Below are positions 25,958 to 36,507 of a stretch of 51,773 bases of DNA, piece by piece. This DNA is from Pelagibacteraceae bacterium AG-404-N13 (GTDB lineage Bacteria; Pseudomonadota; Alphaproteobacteria; Pelagibacterales; Pelagibacteraceae): NCBI GenBank assembly GCA_003216255.1, contig QCJD01000012.1, positions 1 to 51,773 on the forward strand, given 5' to 3'. Position numbers and translations under genes: made by a program. The notes beneath the pieces were generated by a model. The model worked only from the letters and a program-made list of their open reading frames with translations, made no database searches and was not told the origin of the DNA. How positions within the stretch are numbered: position 1 is the stretch's first letter; the number at the start of each line of letters is the position of its first letter.

Positions 25958-26569
25958 CTATCTTAAAAATTTACAAATAATAAAATTTTCTTTTGAATCT
26001 TTTCTACTAGCTGGAGGTTTAAAAACATTTACGTTTTCAAAATTTTTTTTTGCTTTTCCAACAATTTCATTAAATGATGGCCCCATAAATATTTTTGATA
26101 CAAAACATCCTCGTTTTTTTAGTATATTTGTTGAAAAATTTAACGCATCAATGCTTAATTCACCAGTAACAATAGAGTCTAAGCTCTTGTTTCCTGTAGT
26201 ATTAACTGCCATGTCCGAAATAACAGCGTCAATTTTACCACCAAAATAATCAATAATTTTTTTTTTGTGATATTCCTCTGTAAAATCACCTACTATTTGA
26301 TGGATGCCATCTATTTCTTTCATTTCTTTAAGATCAATAGAGACAATTTTTGAATTTTTGAAATTTTTTGATACAAACTGCGACCAACTGCCTGGTGCCG
26401 CACCTAAATCTACAAGTTGTATACCATTTTTTAGAAATTTAAATTTATCGTTTATTTCTTTTAATTTGTATACAGCTCTTGATCTATAGCCTTCGATTTT
26501 AGATTGTTTTACGTAGATATCTCTTTTTTGTTTAATTATCCAATTTTTTGAGAACTTATTCTTTTTCAA
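25958..26569 (-). CDS. rlmE: 23S rRNA (uridine-2'-O-)-methyltransferase RlmE (FtsJ/RrmJ)
   Basis: Methylates a 23S rRNA uridine at the ribose 2'-OH (U2552 in Escherichia coli), a late step in large-subunit maturation. The 203-aa sequence shows VKQSKIEGYRSRAVYKL, the SAM-binding VDLGAAPGSWSQF, and VISDMAVNTTG. Family length. The start appears to be TTG at 26569, because no ATG fits the conserved N-terminus; it immediately follows the TAG of the glycosyltransferase gene. The catalytic lysine-aspartate set is compatible with KIFMGP and the motifs above. Confidence 0.92.
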   Translation of the reverse strand: MKKNKFSKNWIIKQKRDIYVKQSKIEGYRSRAVYKLKEINDKFKFLKNGIQLVDLGAAPGSWSQFVSKNFKNSKIVSIDLKEMKEIDGIHQIVGDFTEEYHKKKIIDYFGGKIDAVISDMAVNTTGNKSLDSIVTGELSIDALNFSTNILKKRGCFVSKIFMGPSFNEIVGKAKKNFENVNVFKPPASRKDSKENFIICKFLR

Positions 26570-27469
26570 CTAATTCCTAAATCTTAAACTTTTATTTATA
26601 ATTTCTCCATCTAAAGTTTTTATTTTAGAAATATGGTCTTTATCATTTCGAATTTGATCATTATTTTTTCCTGCAAAATGAATTATTCCTAATTCGTGAT
26701 TAGGCAAATATGGTTCTACAAAAGTATTATTTTGTTTATCAAATTTTATTGCATCAATTAATGTCCAGTTACAATACGCAGGCAATATCTCTACATCAAG
26801 ATTGTCTGAATAAATTGTAATATTCATTGCAATTTGTTCTGATCCCCAAATTCTTCCTGAAGATAAAGCTTTTTTTAAATTTTTTTGCCAAACTTCCCAG
26901 TGAGGAGCATCTGTTTCTAATGAAAACACTCCTATGTTCAAATGAGGTTTGAGAGCAACTTCCCTGGCTATTTTTTCTGAAAAACCTGAAGATTTTGCAT
27001 GTTTATAATTTTGTGATTTTATTTTAGCATAGCCCCCAAAAAGCCACTCTGCTCTTAATACTCTTCCATATGATCTATCAGCTGAAGTTGAGATAGCTAA
27101 TTTTTTATTTTCACATCCTTTTAAGTACAATTCTATTGCATACCATGAATTCACCCATGCATCTGCATCAATCCAAATATATTTTTTAAAACCTGGAAAG
27201 TACTTTGGTAAAAAAGCTCTTGAAACTTGGCTTTTTAACCATTCTCTACCCTTAATTCTGCTATCAGATACTTCTATATCCCATTCTGCTTTTTTTATTT
27301 GATCTACTTTTTTTTTGAGAATTTCTATTTGATCTTCTTTTAGACCCGCATCCATAATACAGATTTCTACTTTATTACTTTGTGTAAATCTTTTTATCGA
27401 GTCAATTAGTTCATTCAATAATTCGAAATAGTTAGAGTCTGCTAGCGAAATAATTGCATTTTCTTTCAT
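26570..27469 (-). CDS. Putative glycosyltransferase (GT8-like)
   Basis: A 299-aa soluble protein. The N-terminus resembles a nucleotide-sugar domain, and YIWIDADAWVNSW at about 97-109 supplies the DxD metal site expected of GT-A enzymes. A later NIGVFSLETDAPHWEVWQ and IWGSEQIAMNITIY resemble the acceptor half of GT8 or related families. Donor and acceptor are unknown. It abuts pssA and rlmE, with no spacer at either end, within a run of psd, pssA, this gene and rlmE on the minus strand. Lipid or polysaccharide glycosylation is possible. Confidence 0.65.
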   Translation of the reverse strand: MKENAIISLADSNYFELLNELIDSIKRFTQSNKVEICIMDAGLKEDQIEILKKKVDQIKKAEWDIEVSDSRIKGREWLKSQVSRAFLPKYFPGFKKYIWIDADAWVNSWYAIELYLKGCENKKLAISTSADRSYGRVLRAEWLFGGYAKIKSQNYKHAKSSGFSEKIAREVALKPHLNIGVFSLETDAPHWEVWQKNLKKALSSGRIWGSEQIAMNITIYSDNLDVEILPAYCNWTLIDAIKFDKQNNTFVEPYLPNHELGIIHFAGKNNDQIRNDKDHISKIKTLDGEIINKSLRFRN

Positions 27470-28267
27470 TTAAAGCACATCTTCGTGATGGTCAATATCT
27501 TCTAAATTGTTTTTGTGACTTTTATTAATTTTGTAATAGTGAATAGCGCTAATAGGTATAACTGATAAATAAAGAAATCCAGAAATTATTAAAGTATTAA
27601 ATGTATAAATTAATAGTAATCCAAAATATAAAACTACAACTAGTAACAAAAAAATTGTTGCGCTTCTTGGAACAACAATTTTTTTTAAAGAATATGTAGG
27701 AAATTTGCTAATTAAAAGAATAGAAATAATTATAAATAAAGTTGGTACTATAACTTTATAATTTGGGTTAAAAAACTGTATTTCACTAAAGCTGTATATC
27801 AATGGCATAAGAACCAGGACTCCTCCTGCTGGGGATGGTATACCTTCAAAAAAATTGTCTTTCCAAGATGATTCTGCCTCTGAACTTACATTAAATCTAG
27901 CTAATCTTAATGCTACACAAATTACATAAATTAAAGATATTAACCATCCTAATCTTCCTAGCTCAGATAAACTCCAAAAGTACATTATAAATGCAGGCGC
28001 AACACCAAAACTTATAACATCCGTTAATGAGTCTAATTCTTTTCCAACTTTAGAAGTTCCTTTAATTAATCTTGCAATTCTTCCATCTAGTCCATCTATG
28101 ACACCTGCAACTATCACAGCTATAATTGCTAATTTGAAGTTTCCATCAAAAGCAAATTTAATTGAAGTTAAACCAATGCATACACCAATCAAAGTTAAAA
28201 TATTTGGAAGTATAACTCTTGAATTTTTGTTTGATACCAATTTAATATTTTTTTTTGGTTGTTCCAT
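27470..28267 (-). CDS. pssA: CDP-diacylglycerol-serine O-phosphatidyltransferase
   Basis: Forms phosphatidylserine from CDP-diacylglycerol and serine in the inner membrane. The 265-aa protein has the CDP-alcohol phosphotransferase signature spread over DGLDGRIARLIKGTSKVG and ELDSLTDVISFG, and about seven hydrophobic segments. It lies 4 bases downstream of psd, so phosphatidylserine synthesis and decarboxylation are co-expressed to make phosphatidylethanolamine. Complete, with a short acidic/histidine tail. Confidence 0.93.
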   Translation of the reverse strand: MEQPKKNIKLVSNKNSRVILPNILTLIGVCIGLTSIKFAFDGNFKLAIIAVIVAGVIDGLDGRIARLIKGTSKVGKELDSLTDVISFGVAPAFIMYFWSLSELGRLGWLISLIYVICVALRLARFNVSSEAESSWKDNFFEGIPSPAGGVLVLMPLIYSFSEIQFFNPNYKVIVPTLFIIISILLISKFPTYSLKKIVVPRSATIFLLLVVVLYFGLLLIYTFNTLIISGFLYLSVIPISAIHYYKINKSHKNNLEDIDHHEDVL

Positions 28268-28271
28268 ATAA

Positions 28272-28919
28272 CTATCTTTTTGCTATTAACGTTTCTCCAG
28301 CAATAGTTTTTTGATTTACTTTTACAAGTGGTTCATAATTTTCAAAGTACAGGTCAGCTCTACTACCAAATCTTATCATTCCAATTCTTGATCCTTGCTT
28401 TAATTCTTCATCAACAGATGTTTCTGTAACTATTCTTCTTGCTACCAAACCTGCAATTTGAACTACTATTATATCTTCACCGTGTGAATTTTTTATTTTA
28501 TAATAATTTCTTTCATTATCTTCGCTAGCTTTATCTAAAGATGCATTAACAAATTTTCCTGGCCTGTATAGTATCTCAGAAATTTTTCCTGAGCATGGAG
28601 ATCTGTTTACATGACAGTCAAAAACATTCATGAAGATACTAACTTTTTTAAATTTTTTATTTTCTAAACCCAGCTCCTTAGGTCCATCTGTTTCTAAAAC
28701 TTGCAAAACTAATCCATCTGCAGGGCTAGTAAGGTAGCTTTCATCGTTAATTGAAATTCTTTCAGGGTCCCTGAAGAAATAGTAACACCAGATTGTAAGT
28801 ACGAGACCGATAAATCCTAAAAAACCACTTATAAAGTACAAAATGATTGTTGCAAAAATAAAGATTACAATAAATTTGTAACCTTCGTTGTGAATTTTTG
28901 GAAAAATTTTATCTAACAT
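28272..28919 (-). CDS. psd: Phosphatidylserine decarboxylase, short (type II) form
   Basis: Converts phosphatidylserine to phosphatidylethanolamine with a self-generated pyruvoyl group. This 215-aa form has two N-terminal membrane segments, PADGLVLQV, MNVFDCHVNRSPCSG, and the C-terminal autocleavage site IGMIRFGSRADLYFE with the FGS motif. I use the ATG at 28919; a TTG three codons upstream is possible but unlikely. It heads an operon with pssA and is divergent from icd across about 75 bases. Confidence 0.92.
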   Translation of the reverse strand: MLDKIFPKIHNEGYKFIVIFIFATIILYFISGFLGFIGLVLTIWCYYFFRDPERISINDESYLTSPADGLVLQVLETDGPKELGLENKKFKKVSIFMNVFDCHVNRSPCSGKISEILYRPGKFVNASLDKASEDNERNYYKIKNSHGEDIIVVQIAGLVARRIVTETSVDEELKQGSRIGMIRFGSRADLYFENYEPLVKVNQKTIAGETLIAKR

Positions 28920-28993
28920 AATCGCCAAACCTTTATTTTTGAGTTAATATGTATACAAAAAGAATAAATTCAACTATTAAGATATATCAATAA

Positions 28994-30208
28994 ATGAGTA
29001 AAATTAAGGTAAATAATCCTATCGTTGAACTGGATGGTGATGAAATGACTAGAGTCATCTGGGACTTCATTAAAAATAAATTAATTCTTCCTTATGTAGA
29101 CTTGGGTATTGAATATTATGATCTTAGCATGAAAAGCAGAGATGATACCAATGATCAAATAACTATAGATTGTGCAAAAGCCATTAAGAAAAATGGAGTT
29201 GGTATTAAATGTGCAACGATAACTGCTGACGAATTAAGAGTTAAAGAATTTAATTTAAAGAAAATGTGGAGATCTCCAAATGGAACAATTAGAAATATTA
29301 TTGGTGGCACAGTATTTAGAGAGCCGATTATTTGTAAAAATATCCCAAAATTAGTTCCATCATGGACTGATCCATTGATCATTGGAAGACATGCTTTTGG
29401 AGATCAATATAGAGCAACTGATTTTTTAGTACCTGGAAAAGGTAAGCTTGAAGTTAAGTGGACATCTGATGATGGAAAAGATGAGAAAAATTATGAGGTA
29501 TTTAATTTCCCAGGACCTGGTATTGCATTATCAATGTATAATTTAGATAAATCTATTGAGGACTTCGCTAGGTCTTGCTTCAATTATGGCTTAATAAAAA
29601 AATGGCCTGTATACCTTTCAACAAAAAACACAATTTTAAAAAAATACGATGGTAGATTTAAAGATATTTTTCAAAAAATTTTTGAAGAAGAGTTTAAAAC
29701 TGAATTTGAAAAAAATAAAATTACTTACGAACATAGATTAATCGATGATATGGTTGCATGTGCAATGAAATGGAGTGGCAAGTATATTTGGGCATGCAAA
29801 AATTATGATGGCGATGTCCAGTCAGATACTGTAGCTCAAGGATATGGTTCTCTTGGATTAATGACTAGCGTTTTGTTAGCTCCGGATGGAAGAACAATGG
29901 AGGCAGAAGCGGCTCATGGAACTGTAACAAGACATTTTAGAATGCACCAACAAGGAAAAGAAACTTCAACAAATCCTATAGCTTCAATTTTTGCTTGGAC
30001 TAGAGGATTGGCGCATAGAGGAAAGCTAGATAACAATAATGAGTTAATTAAATTCTCTAATACTTTAGAAAAAGTTTGTATTGATTGTGTAGAAAATGGA
30101 TCTATGACAAAGGATCTTGCAATATTAGTTGGTCCTTCTACAAAATATCTTACAACAAATCAATTCCTTGATGAAATTGATCGTAATCTATTAAAGCAAT
30201 TAAACTAG
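28994..30208 (+). CDS. icd: Isocitrate dehydrogenase, NADP-dependent (IDH2-type)
   Basis: Decarboxylates isocitrate to 2-oxoglutarate in the TCA cycle. At 404 aa it belongs to the homodimeric type shared by alphaproteobacteria and eukaryotes: [16 protein letters not shown] at the start, [20 protein letters not shown], quoted as [13 protein letters not shown], then [13 protein letters not shown] and a C-terminal [14 protein letters not shown]. Complete. Divergent from psd; converges with alaS, the coding regions overlapping by 9 bases. Confidence 0.95.
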   Translation: MSKIKVNNPIVELDGDEMTRVIWDFIKNKLILPYVDLGIEYYDLSMKSRDDTNDQITIDCAKAIKKNGVGIKCATITADELRVKEFNLKKMWRSPNGTIRNIIGGTVFREPIICKNIPKLVPSWTDPLIIGRHAFGDQYRATDFLVPGKGKLEVKWTSDDGKDEKNYEVFNFPGPGIALSMYNLDKSIEDFARSCFNYGLIKKWPVYLSTKNTILKKYDGRFKDIFQKIFEEEFKTEFEKNKITYEHRLIDDMVACAMKWSGKYIWACKNYDGDVQSDTVAQGYGSLGLMTSVLLAPDGRTMEAEAAHGTVTRHFRMHQQGKETSTNPIASIFAWTRGLAHRGKLDNNNELIKFSNTLEKVCIDCVENGSMTKDLAILVGPSTKYLTTNQFLDEIDRNLLKQLN

Positions 30209-32863
30209 AGACTTAATTTTTTCAATAGCTTCATCTATTTTAGATATATCTTGACCACCAGCTTGAGCGAAATCTTTTCTGCCTCCACCACCTTTTCCTC
30301 CAATAATTTCTGAGCCAACTTTAGCAAATTTAACTGCATCATACTTATCAATTAAATTTTGGGTTACGCCTACCGCTAAACCTACTTTTTCATCTTTACT
30401 TGCAAATACCACTACTATTCCATCAGTTAATTCTTTTTTTCCATTATCAACTAATTTTCTTAAATCTTTAGGAGGCAAATCTTCTACTTTTTGAAGTCTA
30501 ATTTTTACTCCATTAATTATTTCATCATTAATAATATTTTTCGATTTATCATCTAAAATAGATTTAATACTCAATTGTTCTAGTTGTTTTGACAGTTCTT
30601 TAATTAAACCTTTTTGATCTTCATTATCTAAATTTGGTTTTTCTCCAAGTTTGATTATTTGTTCAGATAATTCTTTAATTGTTTCCACATCCTTTTGAGC
30701 CGAAAGACCAGATAGTTTCTCTTTATTTTTTAAGTAGTCATCCAACTGTTTATCTCTTAAAGCCTCCACTCTTCTTACTCCTGCTGCTATTGAAGATTGG
30801 CTTACTATCTTAAATTTACCAATATCACCGGTATTTCTGACATGAGTTCCTCCACATAATTCAGTTGAAAAATAACTACTTTCTTCGTCTCCCATTGATA
30901 AAACTCTTACTTCTTCTCCATATTTTTCTCCAAATAATGCTAAAGCTCCATTTTCTACAGCTTCTTTTGGAGTCATTAGTCTGGTTTTTACATCAGATTT
31001 TTTTTCTACCATTGTGTTCACATATGTTTCTATTTTCTTGATTTCATCTGCACTTATTGGCTTCATATGGCTAAAATCAAATCTAAGTCTCTCTGGTTCA
31101 ACTAATGATCCCTTTTGAGTTACATGCGCTCCCAAGACTCTTCTTAAAGATTCGTGCAATAAATGTGTAGCTGAATGGTATGCTCTAATATTATCTCTTC
31201 TTGAAACATTTATTTTCATTTCTACACTACTATTTAATTTAATTATTCCACTTTTCACATTTCCATAATGAACAAATAAATCTCCTAATTTTTTTTGTAC
31301 ATCTTTAACTTCAAATTTAAAATCTCCTGAAATTATTTCCCCTTCATCTCCAACTTGTCCTCCAGATTCTCCATAAAAAGGCGTTTGATTAACAATTATC
31401 ATACCTTCTTCACCTGATTTTAATTGATCAACCTCTTTGTTGTCTTTAAATAATGATAATACAACACCTTCTGCTTGATTAGTTTCGTAACCTAAAAATT
31501 CTGTTGCACCAAGTTTTTCTCTAACACCAAACCAAATATCATCTATGGCACTGTCTCCTGATCCCTTCCAATTTTTCTTAGCAAGCTCTCTGCTTTCTTT
31601 CATCAAACTTTGAAATTTTTCATGATCAATTTTTAAGGATTTATTTTTTAAAATATCTTCAGTTAAATCTAATGGAAATCCATATGTATCATAAAGTTTA
31701 AAAGCAACATCGCCTGGAAGAACTTTATCTATTTTTTCAATCTCATCATTTAAAATTTTAATTCCTCTATCTAAAAGTACTAAAAATTTTTCCTCTTCCA
31801 TTTTTAAAGTTTCTTTAATTAAAGATTCTGCTCTTTGTAGTTCTGGATAGTTATCTTTCATTTCTTCAACTAAAGTTTTAAAAATATTGTAGAAAACTGG
31901 TTTCTTTGATCCTAATAAATGAGAATGTCTCATTCCTCTTCTCATAATTCTTCTAAGAACATAACCTCTGCCTTCATTAGATGGTAAAACTCCCTCGGCT
32001 ATTAAAAATGAGCTGGCTCTTAAGTGATCAGCAATAACTCTAAAGCTTGATAAATTTTTTTCATTAGGTTTAACTTTAACAATTTCCGAAGTTGAGCTAA
32101 TTAGTTTTTTAAAATGATCTGTTTCATAATTATCATGGGTTCCTTGAAGAAGTGCGGCAATTCTCTCTAAACCCATTCCAGTGTCAACAGATGGTTTTGG
32201 TAAACTTATTCTTTTTTCTTTTGATAACTGCTCGAATTGCATAAATACTAAATTCCAAATTTCTATAAAACGATCTCCATCTTCATCTTTTGAACCTGGT
32301 AAACCTCCTTTTAAATGTTCACCATGATCATAAAAAATTTCTGAGCAAGGGCCGCAAGGACCTGTTTCTCCCATTGACCAAAAGTTATCTGATGTAGCTA
32401 TTCTAATGATTTTATCGTCGCTAAAACCTGCAATTTTCTTCCAATAATTAAAGGCTTCATCATCCTCATGAAAAACTGTTACATACAGTCTATTTCTATC
32501 TAAACCAAAATCTTTGGTAATTAAATTCCAAGCTAACTCAATAGCCCTCTCTTTAAAATAATCTCCAAAAGAAAAATTCCCAAGCATTTCAAAAAAAGTA
32601 TGGTGTCTTGGTGTGTATCCAACATTTTCTAGATCGTTATGTTTTCCACCAGCTCTTACACATTTTTGTGATGTTGTAGCCCTTTGATAATCTCTTTTTT
32701 CTAATCCAGTAAATACATTTTTAAACTGAACCATTCCTGAATTTGCAAACATTAAGGTGGGATCATTATTTGGCACAAGATTGCTTGACTCTACAATCCT
32801 ATGATCATTCTTCTCAAAATATTTGAGAAACGTTTCCCTTATTTGATTCAATGTTTTTGCCAT
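30200..32863 (-). CDS. alaS: Alanyl-tRNA synthetase
   Basis: Charges tRNA-Ala. The 887-aa protein contains the class-II catalytic core ([28 protein letters not shown]), the editing domain with the zinc site [12 protein letters not shown] and ELCGGTHV, and the C-terminal oligomerisation domain with [16 protein letters not shown]. Length is normal. It is upstream of nothing on its strand except the convergent icd end. A 14-bp palindrome (32925-32938) lies in its upstream region. Confidence 0.96.
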   Translation of the reverse strand: MAKTLNQIRETFLKYFEKNDHRIVESSNLVPNNDPTLMFANSGMVQFKNVFTGLEKRDYQRATTSQKCVRAGGKHNDLENVGYTPRHHTFFEMLGNFSFGDYFKERAIELAWNLITKDFGLDRNRLYVTVFHEDDEAFNYWKKIAGFSDDKIIRIATSDNFWSMGETGPCGPCSEIFYDHGEHLKGGLPGSKDEDGDRFIEIWNLVFMQFEQLSKEKRISLPKPSVDTGMGLERIAALLQGTHDNYETDHFKKLISSTSEIVKVKPNEKNLSSFRVIADHLRASSFLIAEGVLPSNEGRGYVLRRIMRRGMRHSHLLGSKKPVFYNIFKTLVEEMKDNYPELQRAESLIKETLKMEEEKFLVLLDRGIKILNDEIEKIDKVLPGDVAFKLYDTYGFPLDLTEDILKNKSLKIDHEKFQSLMKESRELAKKNWKGSGDSAIDDIWFGVREKLGATEFLGYETNQAEGVVLSLFKDNKEVDQLKSGEEGMIIVNQTPFYGESGGQVGDEGEIISGDFKFEVKDVQKKLGDLFVHYGNVKSGIIKLNSSVEMKINVSRRDNIRAYHSATHLLHESLRRVLGAHVTQKGSLVEPERLRFDFSHMKPISADEIKKIETYVNTMVEKKSDVKTRLMTPKEAVENGALALFGEKYGEEVRVLSMGDEESSYFSTELCGGTHVRNTGDIGKFKIVSQSSIAAGVRRVEALRDKQLDDYLKNKEKLSGLSAQKDVETIKELSEQIIKLGEKPNLDNEDQKGLIKELSKQLEQLSIKSILDDKSKNIINDEIINGVKIRLQKVEDLPPKDLRKLVDNGKKELTDGIVVVFASKDEKVGLAVGVTQNLIDKYDAVKFAKVGSEIIGGKGGGGRKDFAQAGGQDISKIDEAIEKIKSLV

Positions 32864-32924
32864 ATTTTTTAAAATACAGCTTTTTTATTCTATGTAAATT
32901 CTAAATATACGTGTATTAACAAGC

Positions 32925-32938
32925 TTGCTTTAAAGCAA
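32925..32938. repeat. 14-bp palindrome upstream of alaS
   Basis: TTGCTTTAAAGCAA reads the same on both strands and lies about 62 bases before the alaS start, in the 186-base spacer shared with the recA terminator. No confident -35/-10 pair was picked there. It may be a regulator site or chance in A/T-rich DNA. Confidence 0.4.
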
Positions 32939-33001
32939 ACTGTCTTCAATTAATATAAAAAGAGTAAAATTTTGATTCTGGTTATATTTTTTTCTAAAGG
33001 G

Positions 33002-33030
33002 AAAAAAGGCGCCCAATAAGGCGCCTTTTT
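33002..33030 (-). terminator. recA: Intrinsic terminator of recA
   Basis: A GGCGCC / GGCGCC core at 33008-33013 and 33020-33025, extended by paired A and T runs, forms a stem of about 11 bp with a 6-base loop, 20 bases after the recA stop. The T run follows the stem in the direction of recA. Confidence 0.88.
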
Positions 33031-33049
33031 AATAACTAAAAGTTATCTG

Positions 33050-34171
33050 CTAATTTTTTTTAGTAGGGATATCCTCTTTTGTCTCTGGCTCTGCCTTCTC
33101 TTCATTTAAAGGGTTGCCTTCGATTTTTTTTGAAATAACACCAGCTTTCTCTCTAATTGACATCTCAATTTCTGCTGCTGCTTTTGGATTTTGTTCAAGG
33201 AAAAGTTTTGCATTTTCTCTTCCTTGTCCTATTTTTTCTCCCTTGTAAGCATACCAAGCTCCGGATTTCTCGACTATATCCGCTTTTGCTCCAAGATCTA
33301 TTAGTTCCCCTACTTTACTAATTCCTTTTCCGTACATTAAATCAAATTCTACAACTTTAAATGGTGGTGCAACTTTATTTTTAACTACTTTAACTCTAGT
33401 CGTATTACCAATTATATTATCTTTTTCTTTGATAGCGCCAATTCTTCTAATATCCATTCTTACTGAAGAATAAAATTTAAGTGAGTTTCCTCCTGAAGTT
33501 GTCTCAGGACTACCAAACATAACACCTATTTTCATTCTAATTTGGTTAATAAATATTACCATTGTGTTTGTTCTAGAAACTGATCCAGTCAGCTTTCTTA
33601 ATGCCTGACTCATTAATCTTGCCTGAAGACCAACATGATGATCGCCCATATCTCCTTCAATTTCTGCTCTTGGCGTTAATGCAGCAACTGAATCAACTAC
33701 AAGGACTGACATCGATCCTGACTTAATTAAAGTATCTGTAATTTCTAACGCTTGTTCACCTGTGTCTGGTTGAGAAATTAACAACTCTTCAGTATTCACT
33801 CCTAATTTTTTAGCATAAACTGGGTCTAGTGCATGCTCTGCATCAACAAAACCGCAAATCCCACCTGCTTTTTGTGCTTCTGCCACTACCTGTAAAGCCA
33901 GTGTTGTTTTTCCAGATGACTCTGGTCCATAAATTTCAATAATTCTTCCTTTTGGCAATCCACCAATTCCAAGCGCTAAATCCAAACTTAGAGATCCTGT
34001 TGATACAGACTCAATATCCATAGCTCTTTGTTCGCCAAGCCTCATTACAGAACCTTTTCCAAAGTTATCTGTGATTTGGCTTATTGCTGCGTCTAGTGCT
34101 TTGTTCTTTTCCTTGTTTTCCAATTCTTTATCTTTTGTGGATTTCACCACTTTTAAGTTATTTTTAGTCAT
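33050..34171 (-). CDS. recA: Recombinase RecA
   Basis: The ATP-dependent strand-exchange protein that also triggers cleavage of LexA and UmuD. The 373-aa sequence has the Walker [44 protein letters not shown] split as [11 protein letters not shown] and [10 protein letters not shown], and an acidic, charged C-terminal tail. It has an extra lysine-rich N-terminal stretch of about 20 residues. A promoter containing a near-consensus alphaproteobacterial LexA box lies upstream, and a strong terminator follows. Confidence 0.97.
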   Translation of the reverse strand: MTKNNLKVVKSTKDKELENKEKNKALDAAISQITDNFGKGSVMRLGEQRAMDIESVSTGSLSLDLALGIGGLPKGRIIEIYGPESSGKTTLALQVVAEAQKAGGICGFVDAEHALDPVYAKKLGVNTEELLISQPDTGEQALEITDTLIKSGSMSVLVVDSVAALTPRAEIEGDMGDHHVGLQARLMSQALRKLTGSVSRTNTMVIFINQIRMKIGVMFGSPETTSGGNSLKFYSSVRMDIRRIGAIKEKDNIIGNTTRVKVVKNKVAPPFKVVEFDLMYGKGISKVGELIDLGAKADIVEKSGAWYAYKGEKIGQGRENAKLFLEQNPKAAAEIEMSIREKAGVISKKIEGNPLNEEKAEPETKEDIPTKKN

Positions 34172-34217
34172 TTTTTGCCTCTTTTTTTGCGTTTTTTAAC
34201 AATCGAATCATCTTTTA

Positions 34218-34245
34218 AATGTACACATTTTGTTCTCATTGGCAA
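34218..34245 (-). promoter_or_regulatory. recA: recA promoter with overlapping near-consensus LexA box
   Basis: On the minus strand TTGCCA (34240-34245) and TACATT (34218-34223) are 16 bases apart. Between them GAAC-N7-GTAC (34221-34235) differs from the alphaproteobacterial SOS box GAAC-N7-GAAC at one base and shares GAACAAAAT with the umuD box at 37623. LexA bound here would block the promoter. Confidence 0.55.
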
Positions 34246-34279
34246 TATAATTCTTAATTTTAGGCAAAATACTTTGAAA

Positions 34280-35572
34280 TTACTTAAGTTTTAGATAGTC
34301 GCTGTTAAGTAGTCCAACAGACTTTAAGAGATTATACTGTGCCATTAAATAATTTCTCTGGGAATTTGCTAGAGAAATTTGCGCAGTAAGCAACAAAGAA
34401 TTTGATTGAATTACATCAAGAGTGGTTCTGGATCCTCTTTCGTACTCAGCTGAAATACCTTCGTTTGCAATTTTAGCAGCTCTCACTTGTGCTTTAACTG
34501 AATTTAAAAAACTTTTTGAAGACTCTAGGCTAGACCAAGCGCTAGCAACTTTTGTATCATTAGTTTTTATCGCATCTTCTAATAAAAGTCTTTTTCTGTA
34601 AGTTAAATTAGAATTTTTATTGATTGTTGATCGTTTTTTACCCCCAGAATAAAATGGCCAACTTATAGTTGCTTTTAAAACATCTTTTTCTTTTTCATCA
34701 TAAGTTGTGCTTAGATCTTCAGAATAAGATCTTTCTAAAGATAAAGATGCTGTAGGTTTAAGATCTGCTTCTGAAATTGCTAAATCTTTTTCAGACTGAA
34801 TTAAATCGAGTTCAGCAATTTTAATATCAGGATTATTTTTTTTTGATAGTTCTATAGCATTTTCTAAACTGCTTGGAATATTTGCAATTGCTTTTGAATT
34901 TTTTTTAAGTTTATTTGGATCAGGTGAATTTCCTACAATGTTCTCGTAATTTAAAATACTAATTAATAAATCATTGGAGGCTTGAGTAAATTGTGCTTGT
35001 GCTCCTGCTAGTGAAGATTCTGATTGTGAAAGATCGGTAATTGTAATTTTTCCTCTATCTAATCTTACTTTGTCTGTTTCAACTTGTCTTACTAAAAGAT
35101 TAAGATTCCTTCTGTTAATTTCTAATTTTTCTCTTGCTAAAATTAATCCAGTAAAAGTTTCGATTGCACTATAAATAACATCTTGCTCTTTTTTTGATAA
35201 CTTTGCTCTTGCTAATTCTAATCCAACTATATTTTTTTGATGGGATATGTCCCTTCCATAATCAAGCAGACTTTGCTCTAATTTTATTGATGTTGTTAAA
35301 GGATCCACATCAGTGATACTTGCATTACCACCACTTTGATTTGTTAACTTATTTGTATTTTCAAAACTTTTCGATCCTGTTAAACTTAAAGAAGGCATGT
35401 AATCAGCTCTTGAAATATTTATATCTTCTTCTGAAGCTTTGATATTTTCTCTTTCTGCATTAAGCTGGGTATTATTTTTAAATGTATCATTTAAAGCTTC
35501 ATATAAAGTTACTGCAAAAGCATTGCTCGTTAACAAAAAGATATAAATTATAACTGATAAAATTTTTTTCAT
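34280..35572 (-). CDS. tolC: TolC-family outer membrane protein
   Basis: A 430-aa outer-membrane channel protein. It has a signal peptide (about residues 1-20, ending LLTSNAFAVTLYEA), the typical TLYEALNDTFKNN start, and two similar halves rich in long helices and coiled coil with RGKITITDLSQSESSLAGAQ and RGSRTTLDVIQSNSLLL. TolC proteins link inner-membrane pumps or type I secretion systems to the outside. No pump or adaptor gene is next to it. Its start overlaps the kinase-like gene stop by ATGA. Confidence 0.88.
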   Translation of the reverse strand: MKKILSVIIYIFLLTSNAFAVTLYEALNDTFKNNTQLNAERENIKASEEDINISRADYMPSLSLTGSKSFENTNKLTNQSGGNASITDVDPLTTSIKLEQSLLDYGRDISHQKNIVGLELARAKLSKKEQDVIYSAIETFTGLILAREKLEINRRNLNLLVRQVETDKVRLDRGKITITDLSQSESSLAGAQAQFTQASNDLLISILNYENIVGNSPDPNKLKKNSKAIANIPSSLENAIELSKKNNPDIKIAELDLIQSEKDLAISEADLKPTASLSLERSYSEDLSTTYDEKEKDVLKATISWPFYSGGKKRSTINKNSNLTYRKRLLLEDAIKTNDTKVASAWSSLESSKSFLNSVKAQVRAAKIANEGISAEYERGSRTTLDVIQSNSLLLTAQISLANSQRNYLMAQYNLLKSVGLLNSDYLKLK

Positions 35573-36501
35573 TTTGATTTATTATATACAACAGATTTTA
35601 TCTGTTGGTTACAATTTAAATTTAATATTATTGAAGCATATTTAGGAACACTTTTAAACATATTTTGAGTTATTCTTTGATATGTTTGCATAAAATTTAT
35701 TATTTCTTCATCGCTCATTATTTTAAGCTTATTTGATCTTTTACTTTTTAAACTTAGTTTTTTTTCCTGTTTTATTCTCCATTGTCTTAACAAGCTAAAA
35801 TTTTTTGCTTTTATAAATAATAAACAATTTAATTGATCATACAATTTTTTGTATTTTGATTTAAGCTGTTTATTAACGAACCTACGCCAAATTATCTTTT
35901 GATCCTTTAGTTTTTCTAATGGGTTTATGGGTATCTTAAGTGTGTAATTTTGTTCAGCTTTGGCTCCTACGCACCATCCTTCAAAAATTATGACATCGGG
36001 TCTTCTTTTAACTGAATACCATAATTTTTTATTATATCTATCATCTGTGGCTTTGTTAAATCTAGGAACCTTTATTGATTTAAACTTTTTTTCTTTTGTC
36101 CTTTTAAAAAAATCTAACATAACATTTATATCATGGGTTCCGGGCACTCCTCTAACCATTAATAGTGGGTGTACTTTTTTAGATAATTCTAATCTTTTTT
36201 TTCTCGTTTTATAAAAATCATCTATTGAAATTTTAAAAACATTTAATTTAAAGTATTTATTTAAAATAATAGATATTATTGAACTAATTGTTGTTTTTCC
36301 AGACCCCTGACCTCCTGATATTCCTAGGATAAATGGTTTTTTCTTTTCAACTTTTTTTGCAATCCAAAAACTAATTGGGATAAGAAAAGACTTGATCATC
36401 TTTTCTTTATTTTTAAATTTTTCTTTAGAAGTTTCTTGTGATTTTATAAAGCTTAAACATGCTTTGTTAACTTTTTTATAACATTCAACAATGTGTAACA
36501 C
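35569..36501 (-). CDS. P-loop kinase, D-glycerate 3-kinase-like
   Basis: A 310-aa soluble protein. The P-loop is GISGGQGSGKTTISS at about 60-74; downstream ISIDDFYKTRKKRLE, VRGVPGTHD and IIFEGWCVGAK match the plant and yeast D-glycerate 3-kinase/Tda10 group, related to phosphoribulokinase and uridine kinase. D-glycerate phosphorylation would feed photorespiratory-type glycolate metabolism, an inference. The start is GTG at 36501, 6 bases after the GFA stop; a shorter version could begin at an internal ATG (MIKSFL). Coupled to tolC by ATGA. Confidence 0.78.
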   Translation of the reverse strand: MLHIVECYKKVNKACLSFIKSQETSKEKFKNKEKMIKSFLIPISFWIAKKVEKKKPFILGISGGQGSGKTTISSIISIILNKYFKLNVFKISIDDFYKTRKKRLELSKKVHPLLMVRGVPGTHDINVMLDFFKRTKEKKFKSIKVPRFNKATDDRYNKKLWYSVKRRPDVIIFEGWCVGAKAEQNYTLKIPINPLEKLKDQKIIWRRFVNKQLKSKYKKLYDQLNCLLFIKAKNFSLLRQWRIKQEKKLSLKSKRSNKLKIMSDEEIINFMQTYQRITQNMFKSVPKYASIILNLNCNQQIKSVVYNKSK

Positions 36502-36507
36502 TATTTA

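Noticed and set aside
28920-28928. TTG-started longer Psd
   Set aside because: The ATG at 28919 gives a normal N-terminus and length; the TTG adds three residues only.
32864-33049. Possible tRNA or small RNA gene between alaS and recA
   Set aside because: No cloverleaf arms or T-loop sequence seen; only a palindrome and the recA terminator.
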